64,000 nucleotides of DNA from positions 558,001 to 622,000 of the forward strand of contig JAPOYR010000011.1 of NCBI GenBank assembly GCA_026706485.1. Reading direction: 5' to 3'. Positions within the stretch are counted from its first letter, which is position 1. Each line of letters begins with the position of its first letter. This DNA is from Chloroflexota bacterium (GTDB lineage Bacteria; Chloroflexota; UBA11872). This document shows, one piece after another, positions 1-9,627 of the stretch. Position numbers and translations under genes: made by a program. Under the pieces are notes generated by a model. It was not told the DNA's origin, searched no databases, and saw nothing but the letters and a program-made list of their open reading frames with translations.

Positions 1-1576
1 GGCCGTTGAGGGTGGAGGCCGCCGAGCCCCAGATGGATCGCTTGGGCGGCTGGTGGACGGTGGGGGGATTTCCCTGGGTTGAGAACCGGCCGGTGCGGCT
101 TTGATAGCTGCTCGGCCAGAACATCGGCAGATGCACCATGCGGTCGTTGTGCGGCATCGCGCGCAGGTTGTCGATCACGGCGACGGTGTCGTCGTCAATC
201 GTGTAGGGCGGCAGATGCCCCGCAAGGTTGCCGATCCAGAAGGGGAGGGTGCTTACGGCCACGACTACACCCACGAGCACGCCGCCCACGGCGCGCCACG
301 CACTCGGCGGGCGGGCCACGAGGTGGGCGACGCTTTGCCCCACCAGAAAGGCCAGCAGCAGGCCCGCCCCGACGGTGAGATAGCGGATATTCCTGAAGAT
401 CGCACCCACGACCGTGCCGTCGATCACATCTTGGATGACGGAGAATGGCTCGTTGAATCCCTTTCCGATCAGCACCAGGGCAAGAAACCCGAGCACAGCC
501 AGCAGGGCACGCTGCCGGGCTTGCCCGTGCAGCAGGACCGGCGCCACCAGTGCGAGGCCGGTCATCAGTCCGCGGGCAACGAGCCGGATGCCGCTGCCGG
601 CCGCAAGTGGACCTTCCGGATTCTGCGAGTAGTTATAGGGCGTGCCGGTTAGGGTCAGCGCCTCGGCCAAGGTCGGCGCCGCGCCCTTGATCCATTGAGC
701 CGCGGCCTCCAGACTCCAAGCCGACATGACCTCGTTTGCCGAGGGCACGACGATGAGCTGCCAGGTAATAAAGGCGATGGCCGGGTGCAGCAGGATGACG
801 CTGAGCCCCATGGCGGCGACCAGCCCGAGTCGCCGCAGCCGGAGGCCTCGCGTGCCCGGAGCGGTAAAGGCCCGAAAGAGCGCATAGATGCCAATCACGG
901 CGGTGGTGATGAACGTCATGTGTATTGAGCTGGCCGCCAACCCGATCCACAGGCTGCCGCGCACGAATCCACGAACTCCCGGGGCGCGGTCGAAGGTCTC
1001 ATGCGCGACCTGCAGCGCCTTGGGCAACAGCGCCACGCTGATGAGCATGGCGGCATAGCCGGTGACGAACGCATCGAGGAAGAATGGCGTGGTCATGTAG
1101 ACGACCGCCGCCGTGAATGCGGCGGGCCTGCCAAACCCGAAGCATTTGCCGGCCTGGTACATGAAGACGCCGGCCAAGGCGAGAAAGATGATGGAGGCGC
1201 GCGAGGTCAACCAGCCATCCACGCCGGGAATGAGCGCCAAGGCTCCCAGGGTGAGCTGGAAATACTGGCTCATCGCCCGCTCTTCCTCGGACTGCCCGAA
1301 ATAGTTCGTCTGCCAGGCCGAAAGCCGGTCAACAGCGAAGTCGGTGTTCTGCCAGGCGGCGAACGGGGTGGTCCAGTCGTCGCGCAGCCCCAGGTAGCCG
1401 GCATCGAAGATCAGGCCCCGGTGCCAGATCACCACCAGCACGAGAATGGCCAGATAGGCCGACGCGTCCGGGTGGCGCGCGAACAGCTCCCTGGCCCACG
1501 TGACGACACGGTGGAGCGCTTCCATCGCGGTCGAACGCCCGTGGCGCGCCACGGCCGGCGATGCCTGTTGGCTCAT
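1..1576 (-). CDS. Multi-pass GT-C-like membrane protein (C-terminus cut by window edge)
   Basis: An open frame of 525 codons runs off the left edge. It starts at ATG 1576, the first start after an in-frame TGA at 1595-1597. The translation has a short cytoplasmic N-terminus, many hydrophobic segments and loops such as DDWTTPF and SQYFQLTLGAL. The layout resembles GT-C-fold integral membrane glycosyltransferases of the AftD/YfhO kind, which use lipid-linked sugars on the outer face. No catalytic residue can be assigned. The gene sits at the head of a minus-strand glycan cluster and is like the 720-residue protein at 5582-7744 in size and hydrophobic pattern. No ribosome binding site is visible. 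The membrane topology is seen; the function is inferred. Confidence 0.75.
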   Translation of the reverse strand, partial: MSQQASPAVARHGRSTAMEALHRVVTWARELFARHPDASAYLAILVLVVIWHRGLIFDAGYLGLRDDWTTPFAAWQNTDFAVDRLSAWQTNYFGQSEEERAMSQYFQLTLGALALIPGVDGWLTSRASIIFLALAGVFMYQAGKCFGFGRPAAFTAAVVYMTTPFFLDAFVTGYAAMLISVALLPKALQVAHETFDRAPGVRGFVRGSLWIGLAASSIHMTFITTAVIGIYALFRAFTAPGTRGLRLRRLGLVAAMGLSVILLHPAIAFITWQLIVVPSANEVMSAWSLEAAAQWIKGAAPTLAEALTLTGTPYNYSQNPEGPLAAGSGIRLVARGLMTGLALVAPVLLHGQARQRALLAVLGFLALVLIGKGFNEPFSVIQDVIDGTVVGAIFRNIRYLTVGAGLLLAFLVGQSVAHLVARPPSAWRAVGGVLVGVVVAVSTLPFWIGNLAGHLPPYTIDDDTVAVIDNLRAMPHNDRMVHLPMFWPSSYQSRTGRFSTQGNPPTVHQPPKRSIWGSAASTLNG

Positions 1577-1701
1577 GTGGAAGGCGCGCTCACTTCACGG
1601 CCGTCACGTGGCCAGCCGCGGGGCGGCGTCAGCCACTCGCCGGCGGCCGCGGCGCACCACCAGGCCAGACGCGCGGGCCCGGTTTGCACGCTTGCCGACT
1701 C

Positions 1702-3201
1702 CTACGTCGCAACCGCACGGTCCCGCCGCAGCACCCAGCCGGCCCAGCCGAGCAACGCGAGCGCCCCGGTGCCTAGGAAGGCGTCGAGCGTCCACACCAC
1801 GGCTGTCAGGGATTCGTGACGCAGCCACAGCGTCACGGTGCACGCGATGCACAGCGGGACAAGCACAACCCATACGCGAAGCGTACCGGCCCCGATGTGG
1901 AAGTAGGTGAGCATGGTCAAGAGCGCAAGAAGTGATCCGGCAAGGGTATAGCCCCAGACGAGCTGCGGGACCGGCACGTAGCGGTCCGCGAAGATGATCT
2001 GGAAGACGAATTCGGGCAGAGCGACGATGATCAGGGCGGCACCGCCGCTGATGAGGACCGTGAATGCCGCCGTCACCGCGAAGGTGCGGGTCAATGGCTC
2101 GCCGGCGGCTACGTGCCGAATGATGTGCGGGAGCACGACTTGCGCCGCGGGCGCGGACGCGAACAGGACGATGCGTCCAACGAGCGCGGAGGCGGCGTAG
2201 AGCGATGCGTTGGCATCGTCGAAGAAGTGGCGCACCACCAGGACATCGACGTTCATCAGGATCGCCAGCGACAAGCTCAATAGCCCAACCCGCACGTGGG
2301 CGGACATTCCAGTCGCATCCGGCGGAGTTTCAGCCGGCGCTTCCGTCGTCGCCCGCGCGATGTACGGCGCGGCGAGCACCACGACGAGGACGCCGAGAAG
2401 ACCGGAAAGCGCCGAGGCGGCCATGCCGCCCGCCACGCCAAATCCAAGCGCCACCAGGCCAACCCCGATCGAGGCGCGCAACACGCCGTCCACCAGATTC
2501 GAGGCCCCTAGCAGAAGGAATGCACGTAGACCGGTCAGCAGCGCCTTGGTGAACGGCACGACAAAGCCGATGGCAACCGCGCCGCCCAACCAGATGATCG
2601 CGGGACGGTTGTCGGTCCCAAGCAAGAGCTCGATGGCGCCGCTCGTTGCCACGACGACGATCCACGCGACCAGGCCAATCAGCGCGCTCCGGATGAGCGA
2701 CCGCCGTAAGACCTCGAGAGCGGCGGCGCGCCCGCGCCCCACGACGGCAAGGCTTGTGATGCGCGTGCCGATCGGCAGCAGCAACTGCGACGGCACGGCG
2801 AGCACGGCAAACACCGCCAGCACGGCAAACAAGTCGGCGTAATCGCCCGGCGCCAGCAGGCGCGCCATGGCCCACTGAAACCCAAAGGAGGTCAGGCTGG
2901 CGAGCAGGTTGAGGCCGCCAAGCACCACGGTGTCGCGGGCAACGACGCGCGGCCCCGAGGATCCAGTCCCAGCGGCGCTGGACGCCGCGGCCGGCCCGTT
3001 CGAGGCGCTTCGTCCGTCGGCGGCGCCGGGAGCTGTTGCGGCTTGGCTCGCCTCAGACTGCGATTGACTCAGCGGACTGCCACGCGCGCGTATTCGGAGC
3101 GATCGCCTTTCGGGACGAGCACCTAGTTTGTCGCGATCTTCGGAGGCCTGGAGTGCGGCGCGCGGGCGGCCGCGCGAGAGTCGGACGACGCCACCAACCA
3201 A
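1702..3201 (-). CDS. Polysaccharide/lipid-linked oligosaccharide flippase (Wzx/MATE-like)
   Basis: About 12-14 hydrophobic helices with short loops follow a 90-residue Ala/Ser/Arg-rich start. The first clear helix begins near VVLGGLNLLASLTSFGF, and a second block has the ALLTGLRAFLLLG pattern of polysaccharide-biosynthesis exporters. Such proteins flip undecaprenyl-linked glycans across the inner membrane, which fits the flanking glycosyltransferases. The TTG at 3201 overlaps the upstream GT4 gene by 79 bases, and the low-complexity N-terminus looks non-homologous. The real start probably lies after the GT4 stop at 3123, but no ATG or GTG is obvious before the first helix. Family confidence is good; the start is poor. 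Confidence 0.8.
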   Translation of the reverse strand: MVGGVVRLSRGRPRAALQASEDRDKLGARPERRSLRIRARGSPLSQSQSEASQAATAPGAADGRSASNGPAAASSAAGTGSSGPRVVARDTVVLGGLNLLASLTSFGFQWAMARLLAPGDYADLFAVLAVFAVLAVPSQLLLPIGTRITSLAVVGRGRAAALEVLRRSLIRSALIGLVAWIVVVATSGAIELLLGTDNRPAIIWLGGAVAIGFVVPFTKALLTGLRAFLLLGASNLVDGVLRASIGVGLVALGFGVAGGMAASALSGLLGVLVVVLAAPYIARATTEAPAETPPDATGMSAHVRVGLLSLSLAILMNVDVLVVRHFFDDANASLYAASALVGRIVLFASAPAAQVVLPHIIRHVAAGEPLTRTFAVTAAFTVLISGGAALIIVALPEFVFQIIFADRYVPVPQLVWGYTLAGSLLALLTMLTYFHIGAGTLRVWVVLVPLCIACTVTLWLRHESLTAVVWTLDAFLGTGALALLGWAGWVLRRDRAVAT

Positions 3202-4394
3202 GGGTCCACGCCGAGCGCATCGTCATCAGCCGAGTCTCCCATGAGTAGCTGAAGCTCGCGCTCGGCGATCACCGACCAATCGAGCTCGCTCACGCGGGCC
3301 GCGCCCCGCTCGGCAAGCTCGCGACGGCGGGATTCGTTGTCCAGAAGAGAAAGGATTGCGCCGGCGAGAGCCGGGATGTCGCCTTCGGTTACCGCGTGAT
3401 AGGCGTCACCCCAGACCTCAAGGAGTTCAGGCAGATCGTAGGCGACAACCGGCGTGCCAAGGGCCATGGCCTCGCCCATCGCAATTGACCAACTCTCCTC
3501 ATGCGACGGCAACGTGAACAGACGGCAAGCACCGACACACCGGTTCTTTTCGTCAGAACCGATCGCGCCGAGCAAGTCAACGTTGTCCGAAAGACCAAGT
3601 CGTCGCACGCGCTCCTGCACGAGGTCCTGGTCGGGTCCGTCGCCGATGATCGCGAGCTTGGCGTCCGGCTTCTGCGCGGCGACACGCGCCCACGCATCGA
3701 CAAGGTCAAAGACACCCTTGGCGGCGGCCAAGCGGCCAACCGACACCGCGTCGTATTTCGGTGTTTGCGGGCTCGGGGCAACGCCGCGGAGGTCCCGCAG
3801 ATTCACGCCGCAGGCAACCGCGGTGACCCGGCCCATGGGAAATCTGCTGCGACGGAGCTGGCGCGCGGTGGCGCGGGCCACGGCGATGGTGCGGTCCGCG
3901 AACAGCGCCGCGAGGAGCAGGGAGACGCGTTGGGCGAACAGGAAGGCAAGCGCGTTGTACCAGGGCGGCCCTCGGCGGCGCCAAAACCGCCAGCCCGGCA
4001 TCATCGGCACCGAGACGGCCAGGCGCGCGCGCCGCCAGCGCCAGAGCTTGAGCATGACGCCGGGCAGGACATCGTAGGGCTGATCATGCGATGTCACGAT
4101 GAGATCGGGGCGGAGGCGCCACAGCGATAGCGGAAGAAAGAGGCATACGGTTATCGAGTGCAACGCCAGCCACCAACGGCTGTGGCCGCCGCGCCAGCGG
4201 CTGGTGTGCAGTGTCGGTTCGAGACCCCATTGCCGGCACGAAGCACCGGCCTGGATGCTACCCATCAGGTGAATGTCATGGCCGGCCCGCTGCCACTGCT
4301 TGGCGATCTCAATGATCCTGACGCACCCGCCGTCGACTTGCTCGCGCACCAAACCGTTCATGATCAGCAGGATTTGCAACGGCGTGGGCACCAC
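3123..4394 (-). CDS. Glycosyltransferase family 4 (GT-B fold)
   Basis: This 423-residue protein begins LQILLIMNGLVREQVDGG, the N-terminal Rossmann strand and glycine loop of GT4 enzymes. The middle has the GRLAAAKGVFDLVDAW donor-domain signature. Near residue 300 lies SHEESWSIAMGEAMALG, the EX7E motif that binds the nucleotide-sugar. It should transfer a sugar from an NDP donor to a lipid-linked or protein acceptor on the cytoplasmic face. The start is GTG 4394 (a second GTG follows directly). TAGCAT lies about 20 bases upstream and could be a -10 element. It overlaps the flippase frame downstream, suggesting one transcript. Donor and acceptor cannot be told. Confidence 0.85.
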   Translation of the reverse strand: MVPTPLQILLIMNGLVREQVDGGCVRIIEIAKQWQRAGHDIHLMGSIQAGASCRQWGLEPTLHTSRWRGGHSRWWLALHSITVCLFLPLSLWRLRPDLIVTSHDQPYDVLPGVMLKLWRWRRARLAVSVPMMPGWRFWRRRGPPWYNALAFLFAQRVSLLLAALFADRTIAVARATARQLRRSRFPMGRVTAVACGVNLRDLRGVAPSPQTPKYDAVSVGRLAAAKGVFDLVDAWARVAAQKPDAKLAIIGDGPDQDLVQERVRRLGLSDNVDLLGAIGSDEKNRCVGACRLFTLPSHEESWSIAMGEAMALGTPVVAYDLPELLEVWGDAYHAVTEGDIPALAGAILSLLDNESRRRELAERGAARVSELDWSVIAERELQLLMGDSADDDALGVDPWLVASSDSRAAARAPHSRPPKIATN

Positions 4395-4862
4395 GGCAGC
4401 AAGCGCAGGATGCTACCACCGACGCCGTTCCGTTGCCAGAATCCGCCGAGGCAAAGCCAGGGCAATTTCCGCGATTGGCGGAGAGACAAGCGCGATGAAT
4501 CTACACTAGAGTTGACGACTATTAGACGCAGGTGTTCCCGGAAGTGTGGAGTATTGTTTGCTCCTGCCTCCATCGTTTTTCTCGAGCATAAACTGTCGCC
4601 ACTGAGTCACTCATGAGTTGCAGATAACTCTCGAATACCAGTGGGTAGCATCAGTGTAGCCGGTGCAGTCGAGCTTGAGCATGTGCCTGGGGTTAACTTC
4701 TACTCTCATACTAACGACCTAGACTACAAGCTAGTGCCAGTCCGCCCAAATTGGATGCAAGAAGCGCCTGGGGCATTTCGATCGGACCATCGCTGATTGG
4801 TGTGGCGCAGGGCGAGCTGAGCAACTTGGGTTGGCGGAGTCCTATGGCAAGCGCGGCCACTG
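4395..4862. other. Intergenic region, lower GC, no supported gene
   Basis: Roughly 470 bases with visibly lower GC than their surroundings (for example around 4500-4720). Frames here are short or are shifted copies of the gene at 4863. It lies upstream of the GT4 gene and downstream of the 240-residue membrane protein, so it should hold the GT4 promoter. No T-run terminator or tRNA was recognised. Confidence 0.5.
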
Positions 4863-5585
4863 TCAAAGGAATGCGACCGGCCCAAGCAGCGGACCCATCG
4901 CCGTTGCTACCGCAGCACCAGCTCCGACGGTCACCGCGGCTATCCGGCCGAAGGGTGCGCCCTTGAGCGACGACCAGGCCACCCGGCCCGCCGCGGCGCC
5001 CGCCAGAAGGGCCACGGTCAGCCCAATCGCCAGGTGAAACGGGGCTTCGCTCGCTTGTGCTCGCCAACGGGTGAGCGCGCCCGCGGATCCGGTCGCCAAA
5101 AACGCGAGATCGATATCGACCGGTGAATCGCCCAGGCGGTCGGTGAGTTGCCCGTCCGGGTAGACATTGCCGAGCGTCGCCCCGACGAATATCGGCGCCG
5201 CGCTGCCATCGGACGCCCCGATGCGCAGCCACAGGGTGCCAGGTGACAGATCAATTGGGGCAAACGGGATGCGCGTCGCCTGCAGGTCAGCGCCCGCCGG
5301 CGCCTCGAACACCGCCGAACGGATGGGCGGACCATCCGGCGACCGGAGCAGGTGCGCCTCGGCCGCAGCCGGATGCGTGCCCTTGCTGCGCGTCCAGACG
5401 ACCATGGAGTCCAACGAGCCACGTGGCATCTCGATTGTTTGCGTGACCGATCCCACGACGGGGCCGAACGGGAAGTGCGGCTGCCTCGGTTCGGCGGGCG
5501 TGGCGAGCGGCAGGCGCTCCAGTCCGACCACCGCTGCGAGGATGAGCGCCACGACCGTGCCAGCGAGCCAGGCCGCGGTTTTCAC
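4863..5585 (-). CDS. Membrane protein with extracytoplasmic beta-rich domain
   Basis: The GTG start at 5585 overlaps the TGA of the 720-residue membrane protein (GTGA), so the pair is probably translationally coupled. The 240 residues comprise an N-terminal anchor (WLAGTVVALILAAVVGLE), a central beta-rich domain of about 140 residues ending in ATLGNVYPDGQL, and two C-terminal hydrophobic helices. I know no named family for it. The same order and the ATLG-x2-YP-x-G motif recur in the C-terminal part of the membrane protein at 58877-60310. It may bind glycan or assist the adjacent GT-C-like enzyme; that is inference only. Confidence 0.75.
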   Translation of the reverse strand: MKTAAWLAGTVVALILAAVVGLERLPLATPAEPRQPHFPFGPVVGSVTQTIEMPRGSLDSMVVWTRSKGTHPAAAEAHLLRSPDGPPIRSAVFEAPAGADLQATRIPFAPIDLSPGTLWLRIGASDGSAAPIFVGATLGNVYPDGQLTDRLGDSPVDIDLAFLATGSAGALTRWRAQASEAPFHLAIGLTVALLAGAAAGRVAWSSLKGAPFGRIAAVTVGAGAAVATAMGPLLGPVAFL

Positions 5586-7744
5586 AGGCGCCCTCGAGAT
5601 CGACGTGGCCGCCGCGGCCAAAGCGTCCACCCGGCCCACGCGATGAGCCCGGCCCAAGTGACGGCGTGACCCGCCACGAGGGCGCGCTGCACGCCGTATT
5701 CCACGACCAACGGGCCATGGGCGCCCGGCGCCAGCCGCACGCTGAGCGTCCCCTGCGCGGAGCGTTCCAGTGAGGTTGCGTGGTCCGGCAGATGAGCGGC
5801 CCAAAGCGGATTCCAGAATTCTTGGACGACGATTTCGCGCGGCGCCGGTGGGCCAGGCGGCACATCAATAACGAGCCGGTGCATGCCGTCACGCCGCCAC
5901 GAAAGCTCGACCGGCCGCTCCGAGTCCATCTCGTACACCCAAGGATACGGGGGATCGACCGTCCGGAAAACCTGGTAGTAGCCTTCCGAGAATTCGAACT
6001 CCAGCCCGTCGGTCTGACGCAACTGCTCGGCGACCGCGCGACCGCCGGGCGTTCCGATGGGAACCATCACTCGGGCAACGCCGTGCGACCGGAGGGCGGC
6101 AACAAGCTCCGGAGATTCGCTGCGCACGAGGTCTCGCAGTCTTGCGCGCACGGGGATGGTATGCGACACGAACGGCGTCGTGATCGCAGATTCTTCGATA
6201 TGGTGAATGACCACAGATTGCGCCCCCCACTCGGGGTAGCGGCTCTCATAAGGGATGGCCAAGAATGTGCGCGACGTTCCGGCGGCGTTGCGCCGGTCAA
6301 GCTCGGCCGGCGCGGTGCGAAACGAGGACGGAAAGCGTACCGGCACGTTTTGTGCCGACTCGTCTAACAGGGTCCAATTGAGCGCCGGCAGCACATAGAC
6401 CACAAGCCCGACGCCAATCGCGACGGTCTGAATGATGCCAATGCTCGGGAAGCGGCGAGGCGCGTCGCGCGCAAACACGACGGGGGCGAGCGCAATTCCC
6501 GGGAGAAAGGCGAGCGCCAACGAGCCCGAGAGCTTGCCCGGTTCGGTGATGACCCAACCGAACGGGGCGGCGTCCACTAGCTGCAAATATGTTGGGCGGG
6601 TGGCGTCGTCGAAGGTGGCGATCTGAAGCAGGGCCGAGGCACCGCCGAAAACGACCGCATAACCCAGCACCTGCCGGTGATCGGGCACGCGAAAAAGCGC
6701 CAGCACTAGCAATGCCGCGGGAATCAAGCCTGCCAGGCGCCAGCCGGGCAGCGCGCCCGGAACCGGTGGCTTCAATATCGGCGCCCCGGATCTCTCGCCA
6801 GTGAGGGTGAGGGTGTTGCCGACCGATTTGAGGGGATAAGCCACCAGCAGGCGCTCGGAGGTCTCGAGATACGCAGGCCCGGTCGGCGCTCCGGCGACCG
6901 TGGCGGTGAAGAAAGGCGCGAGGAAGAATGCAGCAAAGAGCGCGTAGCCGCTCAGGAACACTGCGGCTGTGACCATGATCTGGCGCCGACGGCGAGGCGC
7001 TGTGACCAAGGCAAAGACCAGCCAGCCAATCCCCGCGAGGCCGCCAACCACCATGTAGTGCGGCGAGACCGAAATGGTGAACGCGAGAATCGCCGCCGCC
7101 GCCAACGCTCGCTGCACCCTGGTGCGCGGCCGTTGCGCTTGCGTCGCCGATACGAGCAAGCCGAGGAATAGCGGGAGCATCAGCGCACTCACCCAGACAT
7201 GCAATTGCTCCGAACGCGCCAGGATCCAAGGGTTGAGAATCCAAAAGAGGCCTGCGAGAAAGAGTCCCGCACGGAGCGCGACCGGATGCGCGGTGCGCGT
7301 TTTCGGTCCAACGAGCAATCGCGCGCCAAAGTAGCCGGCCAGGAACCCCAGCAGGTGCCAGCTCATCCAGTGGAACTTGCCCGCCACCTCGGTCGAGAGT
7401 CCAAATGTCCAAACGATGATTCCCCAGGGAGCGTCCGCATACGTGCGCGAGCTGGTGATGAGGGTGCTGCCAGTCGATGTGTCCCAGGCGGTGACGAACT
7501 TTCGGAGCCAGAGTTCCGCGGCAAACGGATACTCCCGGTCGCCAACAATGAGCTCACCTGGCGTCGCCACGACGCGCCAGGCCACCGCGAAAGCAATCAG
7601 CAGCCCAAGCGCGATCCAGACCGCATCGTGGGCCAAGACGCGCTGCGCACGTGCGGTAAAGGACGCTGCCCCAGACGCCCTGACGTGCAGTCGGAGGGGC
7701 ATTCCGGTCAAGCGCTCCGTCCGTTCAGGCAGGATGGCGCGCAT
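5582..7744 (-). CDS. GT-C-like multi-pass membrane protein (AftD/YfhO-like)
   Basis: A 720-residue protein with about a dozen hydrophobic helices in the first 480 residues, then a soluble extracytoplasmic portion with beta-strand character, and a final helix (VTWAGLIAWAGWTLWP). The first loop, after the helix at about 44-62, has GDREYPFAAELWLRKF, with acidic residues in the place where GT-C glycosyltransferases keep their catalytic Asp. It probably moves a sugar from a polyprenyl-phosphate donor onto a cell-surface glycan. The ATG at residue 15 is an alternative start. Coupled downstream to the 240-residue protein. The family assignment is by topology, not by a decisive motif. Confidence 0.75.
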   Translation of the reverse strand: MRAILPERTERLTGMPLRLHVRASGAASFTARAQRVLAHDAVWIALGLLIAFAVAWRVVATPGELIVGDREYPFAAELWLRKFVTAWDTSTGSTLITSSRTYADAPWGIIVWTFGLSTEVAGKFHWMSWHLLGFLAGYFGARLLVGPKTRTAHPVALRAGLFLAGLFWILNPWILARSEQLHVWVSALMLPLFLGLLVSATQAQRPRTRVQRALAAAAILAFTISVSPHYMVVGGLAGIGWLVFALVTAPRRRRQIMVTAAVFLSGYALFAAFFLAPFFTATVAGAPTGPAYLETSERLLVAYPLKSVGNTLTLTGERSGAPILKPPVPGALPGWRLAGLIPAALLVLALFRVPDHRQVLGYAVVFGGASALLQIATFDDATRPTYLQLVDAAPFGWVITEPGKLSGSLALAFLPGIALAPVVFARDAPRRFPSIGIIQTVAIGVGLVVYVLPALNWTLLDESAQNVPVRFPSSFRTAPAELDRRNAAGTSRTFLAIPYESRYPEWGAQSVVIHHIEESAITTPFVSHTIPVRARLRDLVRSESPELVAALRSHGVARVMVPIGTPGGRAVAEQLRQTDGLEFEFSEGYYQVFRTVDPPYPWVYEMDSERPVELSWRRDGMHRLVIDVPPGPPAPREIVVQEFWNPLWAAHLPDHATSLERSAQGTLSVRLAPGAHGPLVVEYGVQRALVAGHAVTWAGLIAWAGWTLWPRRPRRSRGRL

Positions 7745-7801
7745 CGGTGCGTTCGCGTTGGGTCTCCGACAGCCGGAGACCTAGCCACCGCACACGGAGG
7801 C

Positions 7802-9526
7802 CTAGCCTCCGGCGATCGCCGGTGCAGCTTCGGGTGCCGAAGGCTCAAGCAGGCTTGCGTCGATCGGCGCGGTTGACCCGCCGGCGGTGAAGAGCCTGGC
7901 GGGAAGCTCGGCGACACCCGTGTCGACCGGTGCGGCGCCGGTCTCGCCGGCGTCAAGCTGTCCCTTCCGAAAGTCGAGCATGTGGCCGACGATGTAGCGC
8001 GACCCGCGCACCACGTAGTAACGGAAGTGGTCGCGGCTCTTGCCCGCGTGCAGCAGCTTGCGGGTCACGTAGCGCGGCGTGAGAAAGCTGGTGTAGAGCG
8101 ACTGCACCAAGCCCATGATCTCCGGCGTGGGAATTGGCGACCGCAGCACGGGCTCTCGCATGTCGTAGCGTTCCCAGTGCTCCGGGCCGTCGAACCGGAG
8201 CCAGTCGTGCTCGCGCGCCTGCGCGTAGAGCTGAGTGCCCGGGTAGGGAATGACGATGGTGCCCTGCAGGGTATTGATCCAGCCGCGGTCGAAGGTCTCG
8301 CGCGTGAAGTCGATGGTCCGCTTGGCCTCCTCGAACGTCTCCCACGGGTAGCCGACCATGCAGGTCACATGCGGCTCGAGGCCCGCCTCGCTGGCCCACT
8401 TCACCGACTCCCACTGCTGGCGAACCGTGGTGCCCTTGTTGAGCAGATCAAGGGTGCGCTGATTGGCCGACTCGATGCCGTAGAGAATGAAGCGGAAGTT
8501 GCTGTCGCCCAGCATTTCGTATTCGGCCTGGGACAGGGCATCGGCCCGCATGTTGCAGCCCATCATCAGGACCTTGTGCAAACCGCGCTCGCGGAATCCG
8601 GTGCAAAAGTCGGTGAGCCAGCGTCCCGCAGGGAACGTGCCCGTGTCGTCGAACACTTCCTCGACGCCGAGATCGACGAGCTGCTCCAATTCGTCCAGAT
8701 AGTCGTCAACGGGCCTGACGGACCACGTCGGCAGCATGCTGGTCCAGGAGCAGAACGTGCACCCGCCGCCACCGCGCCGCGGCCCCCCGGGCACTCGCCG
8801 CCGCCACCAGCAGTCGGCGCTGGTTGCGCCGGTTGCCCAGCCGTAGGTGCCCTTCTTCAGGAAGTTGCCGTTGCGATAGGCGTAGAGCTCCCACTTGGCC
8901 AGCTGGCGGTCGATGTGCGGACGGACGGCTTCCCGGACCGGCGGATCCGGCTCTTCGCCGGAGTTGACGATCTCAGTCTCGTCATGACGCCAGAACACGC
9001 CGCCTCCAAGGTCGTCGCGACCCTCCAGGAAGTCGGCAAGATTCAAAATGGCGAAGTCGAACTGGCCGCCCCGGATCACATAGTCGACGGGGCAAAAGAG
9101 AAACGGCTCTTCGGGAAACGCGGTGACGTGGTCGCCCACCAGCGCAATGGTCATCTCGGGAAACCGCGCCTTGAGGTCGGCGATGGCGTGGTAGAGCGGT
9201 GGCGCGCTGGGCGTCTTGGTTTCGATCATCATCAGGTCGGGACGCGCCAGCTCCACCTCTCGACAGTAGGCTTCCCAGTCCCAGCCTTCGGCGATCCCAT
9301 CCAGCCAGACGGCCTCGTGGCCATGCCGTTGCAGCAGCGTGGCCGCCAGCGCGGGCAACACCGGAAAAATAACGGTGGCGTTGTCGCCGACGAAGCGGTT
9401 CAGCGCACCCACGAGCCCATGGCCCTCGCTGCGGCCCGTCGAAAAGACCTGGTATTGCCGATTCTGACTGAGGAGCGGGATGCCCTTGGCGCTTTCGAAC
9501 GGCGGAAAGCTGATGGCAACTCTCAC
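7802..9526 (-). CDS. B12-binding domain radical SAM protein with expanded Cys motif
   Basis: 574 residues. The first 170 form a cobalamin-binding Rossmann domain (LATLLQRHGHEAVWLDG-like start, then LMMIETKTPS and ALVGDHVTAFPEE). The radical SAM barrel follows. Its cluster cysteines are C239, C256 and C259: the last two form the usual CTFC, but 16 residues separate the first pair instead of three. Later motifs are normal (FILYGIESANQRTLDLLNKG, TCMVGYPWET, IVIPYPGTQLY). Relatives act on hopanoids, lipids or antibiotics by radical methylation or rearrangement. The start is GTG 9526, with GATAAA a few bases upstream and no Shine-Dalgarno. The substrate is unknown; the glycan/lipid context hints at an envelope lipid. 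Confidence 0.88.
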   Translation of the reverse strand: MRVAISFPPFESAKGIPLLSQNRQYQVFSTGRSEGHGLVGALNRFVGDNATVIFPVLPALAATLLQRHGHEAVWLDGIAEGWDWEAYCREVELARPDLMMIETKTPSAPPLYHAIADLKARFPEMTIALVGDHVTAFPEEPFLFCPVDYVIRGGQFDFAILNLADFLEGRDDLGGGVFWRHDETEIVNSGEEPDPPVREAVRPHIDRQLAKWELYAYRNGNFLKKGTYGWATGATSADCWWRRRVPGGPRRGGGGCTFCSWTSMLPTWSVRPVDDYLDELEQLVDLGVEEVFDDTGTFPAGRWLTDFCTGFRERGLHKVLMMGCNMRADALSQAEYEMLGDSNFRFILYGIESANQRTLDLLNKGTTVRQQWESVKWASEAGLEPHVTCMVGYPWETFEEAKRTIDFTRETFDRGWINTLQGTIVIPYPGTQLYAQAREHDWLRFDGPEHWERYDMREPVLRSPIPTPEIMGLVQSLYTSFLTPRYVTRKLLHAGKSRDHFRYYVVRGSRYIVGHMLDFRKGQLDAGETGAAPVDTGVAELPARLFTAGGSTAPIDASLLEPSAPEAAPAIAGG

Positions 9527-9610
9527 GCGGGTTTATCGTTCCAAGGGTGGTGAAGCGGCAGCATCAATGGACTGGCGACAAGCTTGTTCCGCCGCGCAAC
9601 ACGTCGGCTT

Positions 9611-9616
9611 TATGAT
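9611..9616 (+). promoter_or_regulatory. -10-like element TATGAT, near-leaderless start
   Basis: TATGAT lies 11 bases before the ATG of the GT2 gene. Transcription would begin about 4-5 bases before the start codon. There is no Shine-Dalgarno, and the -35 region is not convincing. Confidence 0.4.
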
Positions 9617-9627
9617 TCTAGAACACC

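Noticed and set aside
4711..5232. Minus-strand frame of 173 codons overlapping the 240-residue membrane protein
   Set aside because: It is out of frame with the coupled gene 4863-5585, which has membrane helices and a coherent domain. This one is Arg/Gly-rich.
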